Assembly (NCBI RefSeq): GCF_900105055.1
Contig: NZ_FNTA01000004.1
Location: 3,131,501-3,195,500 of the forward strand
DNA from: Amycolatopsis lurida
GTDB lineage: Bacteria > Actinomycetota > Actinomycetes > Mycobacteriales > Pseudonocardiaceae
Direction: 5' to 3'
DNA length: 64,000 nucleotides
The notes below the pieces were generated by a model. That model was given only the letters and a program-made list of their open reading frames with translations, was not told where the DNA came from and did no database searches. Within the stretch, counting starts at the first letter, position 1. Every line of letters starts with the position of its first letter. Shown here one piece after another: positions 25,573-33,605 of the stretch. A program made the position numbers and the translations under genes.

Positions 25573-26742
25573 TCATTCGGCCAATGCGGGCCGCTTCACG
25601 CGGTTCCGCCAGCCTGCCACGACCACGGCCGCGCCGAGCGCGGTCAGCACCGCCGCGACCTCGGGCAGCAGGAGCGGCCCGCCACCGTTCAGCACCGCTC
25701 CCCCGACCAGGCCGGAGAGGCCGACGCCGAGATAGATCGCGGACGCGTTGAGCGAGAGGACGAGCCCGGCGTTCTGCTTGGACAGCTCGATCAGCCGGTG
25801 CTGGATCGGCGGATTGACCGACCAGGTGGCCAGGCCCCACAGGAAGAGGACGATCGCCGCACCCGCGACGGTGGTCGCCACCAGCGGCAGCAGCGCGAGC
25901 ACCACGGTGATCCCGCCGAACACGACCAGCAGCGGCCCCCTGGCGCCCCAGCGGTCGGCCGCGCGGCCGCCGAGGACGTTGCCGAGCGCGCCGCCCGCGC
26001 CGTAGACGAACAGCAGGAGGCTGACCATCGTGCCGTGGACGCCCGCGGTGGCGGACAGGACCGGCGAGATGAAGGTGTAGACGGAGAACGCGGCGAGGCA
26101 GCCGAGCACGGTCGCGCCGAGCATGGCGAGGACGCGCGGATCCTTGGCGACGGTGAACCGTTCGGCCAGCCGGACGGGAGGCGGCGCCGGGACGGCGGGC
26201 AGGACCAGCCGGACCGCGAAGGCACCGAGGAGCGAGAAGGCGGCGACGAGTGCGAAAACGGCCTGGTAGCCGACGCTCTGCGACAGGACGCTGCCGAGCG
26301 GGACGCCCAGGATCGTCGCGACGGTGAGCCCGCCGAAGACGAGCGCGACCGCGCGGCCCCGGCGTTCCGGCGAAGTGAGCTCGGCGGCGACGGCGCTCGC
26401 GGCCGGGGTGAAGACCGCCGCTCCGATCGCGGTGACGACCCGGGCGAGGAGCAGGGTCACGTAGCCGGGCGCGAGGGCGGCGAGGGCGTTGCCGATGGCG
26501 GTGACGACGAGGGCGGCGACCAGGAGCGTGCGCCGCTCCCAGCGGCCGGTGACCGCGGCGAACAGCGGTGAGCCGACCGCGTACGCGATGGCGAAGGCGG
26601 TGACCAGCTGGGCGGCGGCCGTCTCGGAGACCGCGAGCTCGCCGGTCAGCGCGGGCAGCAGCCCGGCGACGACGTAACCGCTGGTGCCGACCGCGAAGGT
26701 ACCGAGCGCCAGCACCGCGGTCCTGGGTGGTGCGAAAGTCAT
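25573..26742 (-). CDS. MFS transporter (DHA1-like efflux)
   Basis: 389 aa with 12 predicted membrane segments. The family loop GRWERRTLLVAALV between helices 2 and 3 and the TPAASAVAAELTSPERRGRA segment match drug or arabinose efflux-type MFS proteins. It is divergent from an ArsR-type regulator gene that is followed by a second MFS gene. Substrate unknown. Confidence 0.9.
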   Translation of the reverse strand: MTFAPPRTAVLALGTFAVGTSGYVVAGLLPALTGELAVSETAAAQLVTAFAIAYAVGSPLFAAVTGRWERRTLLVAALVVTAIGNALAALAPGYVTLLLARVVTAIGAAVFTPAASAVAAELTSPERRGRAVALVFGGLTVATILGVPLGSVLSQSVGYQAVFALVAAFSLLGAFAVRLVLPAVPAPPPVRLAERFTVAKDPRVLAMLGATVLGCLAAFSVYTFISPVLSATAGVHGTMVSLLLFVYGAGGALGNVLGGRAADRWGARGPLLVVFGGITVVLALLPLVATTVAGAAIVLFLWGLATWSVNPPIQHRLIELSKQNAGLVLSLNASAIYLGVGLSGLVGGAVLNGGGPLLLPEVAAVLTALGAAVVVAGWRNRVKRPALAE

Positions 26743-26766
26743 GACTCCCCAGCTCCAGACCCCACC

Positions 26767-26829
26767 GATCGCGATTAGCCCGCGAAACGCAGGTCGGCGC
26801 CGGATCGCGATTAGCCCGCTAAAGGCGAC
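26767..26829. repeat. Two copies of the intergenic pseudo-palindrome
   Basis: Copies at 26767-26795 and 26802-26829, both in the orientation GATCGCGATTAG...CGCAGGTC, centres CCCGC. The second ends in AAAGGCGAC. They sit directly upstream of the MFS start codon and before the ArsR promoter, unusual for a family that otherwise favours 3' ends. Confidence 0.8.
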
Positions 26830-26854
26830 ATGGGGGGTCGTTGTTCGATGGTTG

Positions 26855-26914
26855 TCGTAGTTCGATGGAGACCGTACTACGAACTCACCGGAAGTTCGAG
26901 GGGCGTCGTACTAT
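26855..26914 (+). promoter_or_regulatory. Promoter and probable ArsR operator
   Basis: TCGTAGT (26855-26861) and ACTACGA (26876-26882) form an inverted repeat with 14-bp spacing, embedded in two direct GTTCGATGG copies. TACTAT (26909-26914) is a -10 box ending 6 nt before the regulator ATG, giving a leaderless mRNA. Autoregulation and control of the divergent MFS gene are inferred. Confidence 0.6.
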
Positions 26915-26920
26915 GGACGG

Positions 26921-27235
26921 ATGGCCGCGACGCAGCAGTACGTCTATCCCGATCAGGACGAGATCCGGATCGAGGCGGTCCTCGCCGCGCTCGCGGACCC
27001 GGTCCGGCTCGACATGGTCCGCCAGCTGGCCGAGCCCGGCACCGAGATCTCGTGCAGCGGATTCGACGTCGCCGTGACCAAGTCCACACTCACCCATCAC
27101 CTGCGCACGCTGCGCGAAGCGGGCATCATCATGGGCCGCCAGCAGGGCACCGCCCGCTACAACTCCTTGCGCCGCAAGGATCTCGACGAACTCTTCCCCG
27201 GCCTGCTCCAGGGGGTGCTCGCCGCCCGCCGCTGA
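26921..27235 (+). CDS. ArsR-family HTH regulator
   Basis: 104 aa winged-helix protein: VLAALADPVRLDMVRQL, the recognition segment VTKSTLTHHLRTLREAGII and wing QQGTARYNSLRRKDL. There is no obvious ELCVC metal-binding motif, so it may sense something other than heavy metals. It sits between two MFS genes, one divergent and one 184 bp downstream. The downstream gap has its own Shine-Dalgarno for the second transporter. Confidence 0.9.
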   Translation: MAATQQYVYPDQDEIRIEAVLAALADPVRLDMVRQLAEPGTEISCSGFDVAVTKSTLTHHLRTLREAGIIMGRQQGTARYNSLRRKDLDELFPGLLQGVLAARR

Positions 27236-27419
27236 GGGTGGGCAGCCTCACCCGAAACCGGGATGACAAAGACCCCCTCCGTCGGTTGAACTGGACGCAG
27301 GACAGCGGAGCCGCACGCGCTGTCCTCTTTTGCGTCCGAGACCTAAATCGATTCAGCTCCCCATCCGCGACGCTGGGGTGAGTAATCGTTTACCCAAGTA
27401 CGACCCCGGAAGGAGAGCC

Positions 27420-28592
27420 GTGCCCGTCGCGCTGCTCGCGCTCGCCATCGGTGCCTTCGGCATCGGGACCACCGAATTCGTCATGATGGGCGTCCTGCCC
27501 GAAGCCGCCGCGGACTTCGGCGTGTCGATCCCGTCCGCCGGCTACCTCATCTCCGGCTACGCCCTGGGCGTCGTGGTCGGCGCCCCGCTGCTCACCGCCG
27601 CCGCCGTCCGCCTGCCGCGCAAGACGATGCTGCTGGCGATGATGGGGCTGTTCACGCTGGGCAACGCCCTCTTCGCACTTTCGCCGAACCAGGAGTTCGG
27701 CGTCGCCTTCCGCTTCCTCGCCGGCCTGCCGCACGGCGCGTTCTTCGGCGCCGGCGCCGTCGTCGCGTCCAGCCTGGCCAAACCGGGCGAACGCGCGAAG
27801 GCCGTCTCGATGATGTTCATGGGCCTGACCCTGGCCAACGTCGTCGGCGTCCCGCTGGGCACGCTGCTCGGCCAGAAGGTCGGCTGGCGCGCGACCTTCG
27901 GCGTCGTCGCCGTGATCGGCCTGCTCGCCATGGCCGCGATCGCGAAACTGGTCCCCCACCAGGGCAAACCGGTCGATCCGTCGCTGCGCGGCGAACTCGG
28001 CGCCTTCCGCCGCCCGCAGGTGTGGCTCGCGCTCGCGATCGTCACCTTCGGCCTCGGCGGCGTGTTCGCCTGCCTGTCCTACATCGCGCCGATGCTGACC
28101 GACGTCACCGGCTACTCGCCGTCCCACGTCACGCTGCTGCTCTCCCTGGCCGGAGTCGGCATGACGATCGGCAACTACCTCGGCGGCAGGCTCGCCGACA
28201 AGGCGCTGATGCCGAGCCTCTACGTCTCGCTGATCGGGCTCGCTTCGGTGCTGGCGATCTTCACCTTCACCGCGAACGGCAAGGTCGGCGCGGCGGTGAC
28301 GATCTTCTTCGTCGGCCTCGCCGGCTTCATGATCGGCCCGATGATGCAGGCCAGGATCATGGAGAAGGCGGGCGGGACGCCGTCGCTGGTCTCCGCCGCC
28401 GTGCAGTCGGCGTTCAACATCGCGAACTCCATCGGCGCTTACCTCGGCGGCCTGGTGATCGCGGGCGGCCTCGGCCTGGTCGCGCCCAACTGGGTCGGCG
28501 CGTCACTGGCCGTGCTGGGACTCTCGCTGGCCGTGGTGTCCGGCGGCCTGGACCGCCGCGAAGCCCGGCTCGCCCCCGCCATGGCTTCCTGA
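27420..28592 (+). CDS. MFS transporter (second)
   Basis: 390 aa with 12 membrane segments. GTTEFVMMGVLPEAAADFGV at the N-terminus is a hallmark of the AraJ/CmlA-type DHA1 exporters. GTG 27420 with AAGGAG at 5-nt spacing; the longer frame to 27330 is not needed. Possibly under the same ArsR regulator as the divergent transporter. Followed by a strong terminator. Confidence 0.92.
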   Translation: MPVALLALAIGAFGIGTTEFVMMGVLPEAAADFGVSIPSAGYLISGYALGVVVGAPLLTAAAVRLPRKTMLLAMMGLFTLGNALFALSPNQEFGVAFRFLAGLPHGAFFGAGAVVASSLAKPGERAKAVSMMFMGLTLANVVGVPLGTLLGQKVGWRATFGVVAVIGLLAMAAIAKLVPHQGKPVDPSLRGELGAFRRPQVWLALAIVTFGLGGVFACLSYIAPMLTDVTGYSPSHVTLLLSLAGVGMTIGNYLGGRLADKALMPSLYVSLIGLASVLAIFTFTANGKVGAAVTIFFVGLAGFMIGPMMQARIMEKAGGTPSLVSAAVQSAFNIANSIGAYLGGLVIAGGLGLVAPNWVGASLAVLGLSLAVVSGGLDRREARLAPAMAS

Positions 28593-28597
28593 GTCAA

Positions 28598-28637
28598 GTA
28601 CCTGAAGGCCCCTACCTCGCGGGGGGCCTTCAGGTAC
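28598..28637. terminator. Bidirectional terminator hairpin
   Basis: Arms GTACCTGAAGGCCCC (28598-28612) and its exact complement (28623-28637), 10-nt loop. It lies between the convergent MFS and DUF3017 genes. Confidence 0.85.
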
Positions 28638-28638
28638 A

Positions 28639-28938
28639 TCACGACAGTGGTCCGCCGGTGATCGTGAAGGCGATGAACAGGATCAAGACGGAAAGCGCGC
28701 CGTAGGTCAGGACGTCGACCGGTTTGCCCCGGATCGCCAGCAGCCCGGCCTTCGCCTCGGGCAGTACCGCCCGGAGCAGGCCGGCGAGCAGCAACGCGCC
28801 GCCGATCAACGCGGCCCCCTGCCGCCAGTGGTACTGGCCGATCCGCAGGGCGGCGACCGCCACCACCAGCATCACCAGCAGGAACGGCAGGTGATGGAGC
28901 AGTGCCCCACGGTCACGCCGTTGTCCGGCCACCGCCAT
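28639..28938 (-). CDS. DUF3017 membrane protein
   Basis: 99 aa. Three hydrophobic segments (LPFLLVMLVVAVAALRI; ALIGGALLLAGLLRAVL; VLTYGALSVLILFIAFTI) matching the DUF3017 layout. A basic N-terminus places it inside the cytoplasm. GAGGA upstream of ATG 28938. The family often neighbours folD in other actinobacteria, but no folD is in this window. Function unknown. Confidence 0.85.
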   Translation of the reverse strand: MAVAGQRRDRGALLHHLPFLLVMLVVAVAALRIGQYHWRQGAALIGGALLLAGLLRAVLPEAKAGLLAIRGKPVDVLTYGALSVLILFIAFTITGGPLS

Positions 28939-29000
28939 CAGTCCTCGTCCTTCAGAGTCGCGTGGGCGATTCGAGTCACTCCGCCAGTATCCCGGGTGAG

Positions 29001-29018
29001 TGACCTGGGACCAGGTCA
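29001..29018. promoter_or_regulatory. Palindromic operator-like element upstream of the TNT gene
   Basis: TGACCTGG and CCAGGTCA with a GA centre make a perfect 18-bp inverted repeat 74 bp before the TNT start codon. No regulator can be assigned. Confidence 0.5.
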
Positions 29019-29091
29019 GGGCGTCTTCGGGGCGGTCAATAGCGGCAAAACCCACATGCGGGGTGCACACGAGCGCGGATACGGTCAAAAT

Positions 29092-31716
29092 GTGACCGTG
29101 GCACAACCGACGACTCAGTTGAACGCGACCGAGCAGGACACCCTGGTCAAACAGATCGGCCTCGCCCTGCTGCGGGCCGCTCCGCGTGATTGGCGGAAGG
29201 TGACCGCCGAGTACCGAGCCGTCGGCAGGTACCACGAGATGACCGGCGAGATCATCACCGAGGACGGCACCTCGCACGAATGGATCGCGACGCACGACAT
29301 CGCGACGCTGTTCGGCAGGCTCCGTGCCGGGATGTATCGCGACGGCCGCGGCACCTGGTTCAACGCCCGTTACCAGCTCGACCACCCGTCCAGCTACAAC
29401 CTCGAATACAACCGCGACGAGCCGCAGTGGCGTCTCGCGCCGCCTCCGCAGGCGCTCTCCGACGAGCTGCGCATGTTCCCCCGCTCCGAGGAGAACGTGC
29501 CCGAATGGCTGATCCGGCGCATGTCCGGCCTCGGCCCCGAGCAGCCCGGACCGCATTTCCGCATCGCCCGCATCTTCGACACCATCGGCCCGGCCGGGCG
29601 TCCGGTGATCAACCGGCCCGACCTGGAGATCGAGGAGCAGGACAGGCTGCTCGAGTACCTCGACCACGCGCCGCTGGTGGTCACCGATCGCGGCTACGAC
29701 ATCGACCGGCTCGCGCAGACCCCCGAGGCCACCGTCCCGGTCGCCTTCCACAGTGATGGGCAGTGGATCTGGCCCGCCGCCGTGAACTTCTATCTGCGCC
29801 AGTACGGCGTCTCGCCGGAGCTCGACCTGATCGAGCACGTCCGGCAGAACGACTTCACGCTGCCCGAGGTCGACCCTCCGACGCTGCAGGCCGCGGCGGG
29901 GTACCTCACCCGGGGGAATCAGCCTCCGCAGCAGCGTCCCAACGGCCCGGGTGGCCCGGGCGGGCCTGGTGGGCCTGGTGGGCCCAACAACGGCTCGCCC
30001 GCGGGCCCGCCTCCGCAGGGTCCGCCGCAGCCGCCTCAGCAGCAGGCCGCGCCCGGTCAGGCCGGACCAGGTGGTCCCGCGGGCCCCGGTCCGAGCCAGG
30101 CGCTCGCCCAGCCGCCGCACCCGCAGGGTCCGGACCAGGCCGCGATGGCCGCCGCGGCCGCCGCACCGGTCGCCGCGGCGGCGGCCGTCCCCTCCTCCGA
30201 CACAGGCGTCCCGGACCAGGCCGAGCAGGCCCAGCGGTACGAAGACGACTACGACACCCGGGATTACCAGGCGCAGGACTTCCACGAAGCCGCCGCCGAG
30301 CAGCAATACGAAGACGGCTACGAAGACCCGTACGCACACGACGAGGCGCGGTTCCACGAGTCCGAACAGGACGTCTTCACCGACGAGGAGCGGCAGGGCA
30401 CCGAGCCCGAGCCGGAACCTCGGGCCGACCCGGAGGCCACCACGTACGCGCGGGTCCCACAGCCCGACGCCTACGAGCAGCCACCGCTCGAGGAGGAGCA
30501 GGACGCGTACGCCCGGCAGGAGGAAGACCAGCCGTACGCGCCCCCCGAAGAGGAGACGACCACCGGCTATACGCCGGTCGAGCAGGCCGACGCCGGTCCC
30601 GAGCTGCCTCTCCTCACGCACGACGCGGAGCCGAACGTGGCTCCGCCGCCGTCGGACACCGAGGTCACGCAGGTCGACGTCCCGCCGCCTGCCCCCATGG
30701 CCCGCCCCGAGCCCGGACCGCGCCGCGCCGAGCACCCCGAGCCGGTGCTGAACGAGTTGCAGGCGAAGTTCGACGAACTCGACGTGCCCGGCGACGTCTA
30801 CCGCATCGGTTCGCCCGCCGAGCACGGCTGGAGTGTCGAGCCGGTCGATGGTGGCGGCTGGCGGGTCGGCTGGTACGACGGGAAGCTGACCAATCCGGCG
30901 GTGTTCGGCGACGCCGAGGACGCGGCCGCGTTCATGCTCGGCAAGGTCCTGCTGAACCCGAACGGCGCTCCGCCTCCCTCGGAACAGCCCGCCGTCGCGG
31001 AGGAACCCGCCGACGAGCCCGCTCCGGCGCCGCCCGTGCTGGCGACACTGTCCCCCGAGATCGCCACCGGTTCGCATCCGGTGCCGCCGCGGGAGTCGAT
31101 CCCGGCACAGGAACAGACCGCGTTCACGACGGCCGAAGAGCTGCTCGGGGACGATGTGGACGACGAACCCGCGCCGGTCCCGCCCGCGCCCCCCGCGCGG
31201 CCGAACCCGGTGCCGGCGAGCCCGGTGTCGGCGAGCCCGCCGCCCGCGCCGCCGCGGCGCGAGCCACCGGTGACGCCGCCTCCGCCACCGCCGATGCGGC
31301 GCGAGGAACCGGCCCGCCCGCCGGCCGCGGCGAACGCCGCCGGGGCGCCCGACGCCAAGCAGAACTGGCCGATCTCGCCGCTCAACGGTGAGCCGCCGCT
31401 GACACTGTTCCGCGGCAAGGAGCTGCGTGAGCTGCCCGCAGGCAGCGAGCTGGACCGCTTCGGCGGCCCGAACGGCAACCTGACGTACGCGGCCGGGACG
31501 CCGTTCGAGGAGCGCTCGCTCGTGCCGGAGTGGGTGAACCGGCCGTACCACGTTTATCGCGTGCAGCGTCCGCTCGAAGCCCTCGCCGGAGTCGCGATCC
31601 CGTGGTTCAACCAGCCGGGTGGCGGGTCCGCGTACCTGCTGCCGGCGTCCATCGAGGAACTGCTCGCCGAGGGCGACCTCATCGAGCTGGATCCGGGCGA
31701 ACCGCCGATCGACTAG
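29092..31716 (+). CDS. Large protein with C-terminal TNT (NAD glycohydrolase toxin) domain
   Basis: 874 aa. Residues about 10-150 resemble the YezG-type immunity fold (LLRAAPRDWRKVTAEYRAVG; MYRDGRGTWFNARYQLD; EWLIRRM). A long Pro/Gly/Gln-rich then acidic Tyr-rich linker follows (about 285-560), then a small domain (GWSVEPVDGGGWRVGWYDG). The last 94 residues match the tuberculosis necrotizing toxin fold: RFGGPNGN, GTPFEERSL, RPYHVYRV (His about 820) and WFNQPGGGSAY (Gln about 841). TNT hydrolyses NAD+. No signal peptide is visible. GTG 29092 follows a TACGGT -10 box at leaderless spacing. A partner immunity gene is not obvious. Confidence 0.85.
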   Translation: MTVAQPTTQLNATEQDTLVKQIGLALLRAAPRDWRKVTAEYRAVGRYHEMTGEIITEDGTSHEWIATHDIATLFGRLRAGMYRDGRGTWFNARYQLDHPSSYNLEYNRDEPQWRLAPPPQALSDELRMFPRSEENVPEWLIRRMSGLGPEQPGPHFRIARIFDTIGPAGRPVINRPDLEIEEQDRLLEYLDHAPLVVTDRGYDIDRLAQTPEATVPVAFHSDGQWIWPAAVNFYLRQYGVSPELDLIEHVRQNDFTLPEVDPPTLQAAAGYLTRGNQPPQQRPNGPGGPGGPGGPGGPNNGSPAGPPPQGPPQPPQQQAAPGQAGPGGPAGPGPSQALAQPPHPQGPDQAAMAAAAAAPVAAAAAVPSSDTGVPDQAEQAQRYEDDYDTRDYQAQDFHEAAAEQQYEDGYEDPYAHDEARFHESEQDVFTDEERQGTEPEPEPRADPEATTYARVPQPDAYEQPPLEEEQDAYARQEEDQPYAPPEEETTTGYTPVEQADAGPELPLLTHDAEPNVAPPPSDTEVTQVDVPPPAPMARPEPGPRRAEHPEPVLNELQAKFDELDVPGDVYRIGSPAEHGWSVEPVDGGGWRVGWYDGKLTNPAVFGDAEDAAAFMLGKVLLNPNGAPPPSEQPAVAEEPADEPAPAPPVLATLSPEIATGSHPVPPRESIPAQEQTAFTTAEELLGDDVDDEPAPVPPAPPARPNPVPASPVSASPPPAPPRREPPVTPPPPPPMRREEPARPPAAANAAGAPDAKQNWPISPLNGEPPLTLFRGKELRELPAGSELDRFGGPNGNLTYAAGTPFEERSLVPEWVNRPYHVYRVQRPLEALAGVAIPWFNQPGGGSAYLLPASIEELLAEGDLIELDPGEPPID

Positions 31717-31724
31717 TCCGTTCT

Positions 31725-31777
31725 GCGATGAAGGGGCCTTTCCTCGCGAAACTTGCGAGGAAAGGCCCCTTCATCGC
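31725..31777. terminator. Bidirectional terminator hairpin with 23-bp stem
   Basis: Arms 31725-31747 and 31755-31777 (GCGATGAAGGGGCC... and exact complement), 7-nt loop GAAACTT. Between the convergent TNT and pentapeptide-repeat genes. Confidence 0.9.
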
Positions 31778-31785
31778 ACGCGGGG

Positions 31786-32373
31786 TCAGCGGATGACGAG
31801 GCCGTGTGCGGCGGCGTAGGCGATCGCGGTTTCGGTGTCCACGTGGACACCGGAGAGGTTCGCCTGCACCAGGCCGTTGGCGTCGAGCCGCGCGCCGCGC
31901 AGGTCCGCGCCTTCGAGCTTCGCGCCCGCCAGCCGGGCGCCGGTGAGGTCCGCGCCGCGCAGGTCGGCGCCGGTCAGGTCGGCTTCGAGCAGGTTCGCCT
32001 CACGGAGCCGCAGGCCACCGAAGTCCACTTTGGACAAACGTGCCTTGCTGAGCGAGACCAGCGAAAGGTCGCATTCGGTGAAGGCGACCTTCTGGAACCG
32101 GCAGTCCACAAAGGACGATCCCAGCATCGAGCAGGAGCTCCACCGCGTTTTCGCCAGCACACTGCGGTCGAAGGTGCACGAGCGGAACGCGGACGCCTCG
32201 TGGCGCGAGCCTTCGAAGTCGGCCTTGGTGAAGTCGCACTGGTCGAAGGTGCAGCCCTGGGTACGCAGCCCGCGCAGGTCGGCTTCGGTGAAATCACAGC
32301 CGACGAAACTGCGTTTTTCCCACCATTGCTCGGAAAGAACGGCTTCTCGGAAATCCTCCGCGGTCTCGATCAC
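31786..32373 (-). CDS. Pentapeptide-repeat protein
   Basis: 195 aa. Most of the chain is tandem A(D/N)LXX-type repeats with central Leu/Phe, for example ADLTGADLRGADLTGARLAG at about residues 130-150 and FDQCDFTKADF earlier. Such right-handed quadrilateral beta-helices include DNA-mimic gyrase-binding proteins (MfpA, Qnr), and the length is close to MfpA (about 183 aa), but many family members have other roles. ATG 32373 lies only 22 bp after the stop of the reverse transcriptase gene on the same strand, so the two are probably cotranscribed. Direct target unknown. Confidence 0.9.
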   Translation of the reverse strand: MIETAEDFREAVLSEQWWEKRSFVGCDFTEADLRGLRTQGCTFDQCDFTKADFEGSRHEASAFRSCTFDRSVLAKTRWSSCSMLGSSFVDCRFQKVAFTECDLSLVSLSKARLSKVDFGGLRLREANLLEADLTGADLRGADLTGARLAGAKLEGADLRGARLDANGLVQANLSGVHVDTETAIAYAAAHGLVIR

Positions 32374-32395
32374 CCGTCCAGGATCGCATATCCGC

Positions 32396-33466
32396 TCACG
32401 ACCAGATGATGCCGCCGAACAAGTCGCGCAGCTTCGCCGCCCGGCGCTCCGAAGACGCGGCGATCCAGCCGATCCGGCCGAGCAGATGGGCGCGGAAGTC
32501 CGGGTGGCCGGCCCGGTTCTGTTCCTCCGGGCCGGTGCGGGCGCAGTTGTGGAGCAATGCGCGCAGGGCGTCGTAATCGGCGCGCGTCGCGGCGGGCGCG
32601 CTGTTGACCACCAGTCCCGCGACCCGTTGCCGCTGGTGCGCGGCGGCGATCGACGTCTTGTCGTCCCGGAGCCGGAAACCCTCGTCGGTCACGATCCGCC
32701 GAACTCCGGGGAGCAACCGGTGCAGCGGCAGGGAATCCCCGGAGAACGCCAGATCGTCGGCGTACCGCGTGTAGACCGCGCCCAGCGCCCGGGCGAGGCC
32801 GTCGATCCGCCGGTCCAACTGGTGTGTGACCGCGTTCGCGACCGCGGGCGAGGACGGCGCGCCCTGCGGAAGATGCGTGGCCGCCAGGTTGCTCAGCAAC
32901 CGCACGCGCGCCGGATCCCGCCGGCCGTCGGGCACGGTGGCGAGGACATCCGGCGGAACGGCCGTGGTGAGCACACCCGCCAGCGCCTCCGCCACGACGG
33001 ACGGATAGCCGGCGAGGGCGAGCAACGCCGAGATCCGGCGCGCGGACACCGTCGGGAAGAACCCTTCGAGATCCATCCGGACCACGGTCTCCCGGCCGGC
33101 ATGCGGTGCCGCGCACGACATCGGCGACCGGCCGCGCCGGAAGCCATGCGCGGCCTCGTGCACCGGCAGCGCGTCGACGACGTGCCGCACGATCCGGCGT
33201 TGCAGTTCGGCGATCCGCGGCTTCGGCCGCTCGATGAGCCGCACGCCGCCCGAAGCGGTCGGGATCCAGCGGTAGGTGTAGTGCCGGATCGGCTCGGCCG
33301 CACGCCTGTTCCAGCCCTTCGCGTCGGCGAACCATGAGAGTTCGCCGGATGTCAGGTCCAGACCGGCCGCGCATTCGTCGAAGGTCGCCCAGCGGGCCAC
33401 CTGAAATCGCCAGACCGGCGGCAGGGGGTCGAGGAGCGACGCGGAGGTGACTCTTTCTCCTGTCAT
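32396..33466 (-). CDS. Retron-type reverse transcriptase
   Basis: 356 aa RNA-dependent DNA polymerase. Visible RT motifs: AAHGFRRGRS (105-114), motif A MDLEGFFPTV with Asp132, motif B region LPQGAPSSPAVAN (199-211), and catalytic YADD (235-238). Overall layout (an N-terminal helical region, short fingers, no maturase X domain or endonuclease) is like bacterial retron RTs of the myxobacterial Mx162 sort. The retron hallmark NAxxH is here CAAPH (118-122) and VTG is VAG (282-284). A 139-nt structured gap lies upstream and a pentapeptide-repeat gene 22 bp downstream. ATG 33466 start. A group II intron RT is unlikely because no domain V/VI or maturase is present. Confidence 0.88.
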   Translation of the reverse strand: MTGERVTSASLLDPLPPVWRFQVARWATFDECAAGLDLTSGELSWFADAKGWNRRAAEPIRHYTYRWIPTASGGVRLIERPKPRIAELQRRIVRHVVDALPVHEAAHGFRRGRSPMSCAAPHAGRETVVRMDLEGFFPTVSARRISALLALAGYPSVVAEALAGVLTTAVPPDVLATVPDGRRDPARVRLLSNLAATHLPQGAPSSPAVANAVTHQLDRRIDGLARALGAVYTRYADDLAFSGDSLPLHRLLPGVRRIVTDEGFRLRDDKTSIAAAHQRQRVAGLVVNSAPAATRADYDALRALLHNCARTGPEEQNRAGHPDFRAHLLGRIGWIAASSERRAAKLRDLFGGIIWS

Positions 33467-33605
33467 CCGCGCGGACTCGCACGCGAAGCATGCCGCGCTC
33501 GCGCGGGGCGCCTTGTCTCGCTGTCTTCGTACTCCCCGGGGTTGCCCCGGAGTGGGTGGCGATCCACCGGCTCACCTCCGCGTCGCTATCGCCACCCTAC
33601 CGACT
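33467..33605 (-). ncRNA. Candidate retron msr-msd RNA upstream of the reverse transcriptase
   Basis: The 139-nt gap between the VOC gene stop and the RT start is rich in secondary structure on the RT strand. An inverted repeat GGTGGCGAT/ATCGCCACC spans 33588-33596 and 33555-33563 with a 24-nt loop. This is followed by an ACTCCGGGG-type hairpin at about 33530-33553 and further GC stems up to the start codon. Retron ncRNAs lie exactly here and are of this size. The branching guanosine and the a1/a2 arms are not identified, so this is a candidate only. Confidence 0.35.

Noticed and set aside
28639..31551. 970-codon minus-strand frame over the TNT gene
   Set aside because: Antisense of the TNT protein gene; only its last 99 codons (the DUF3017 protein) match a family and have a ribosome site.
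32396..33466. Reading the RT as part of a group II intron
   Set aside because: No maturase or endonuclease domain, no domain V/VI-like RNA, and intact flanking genes.
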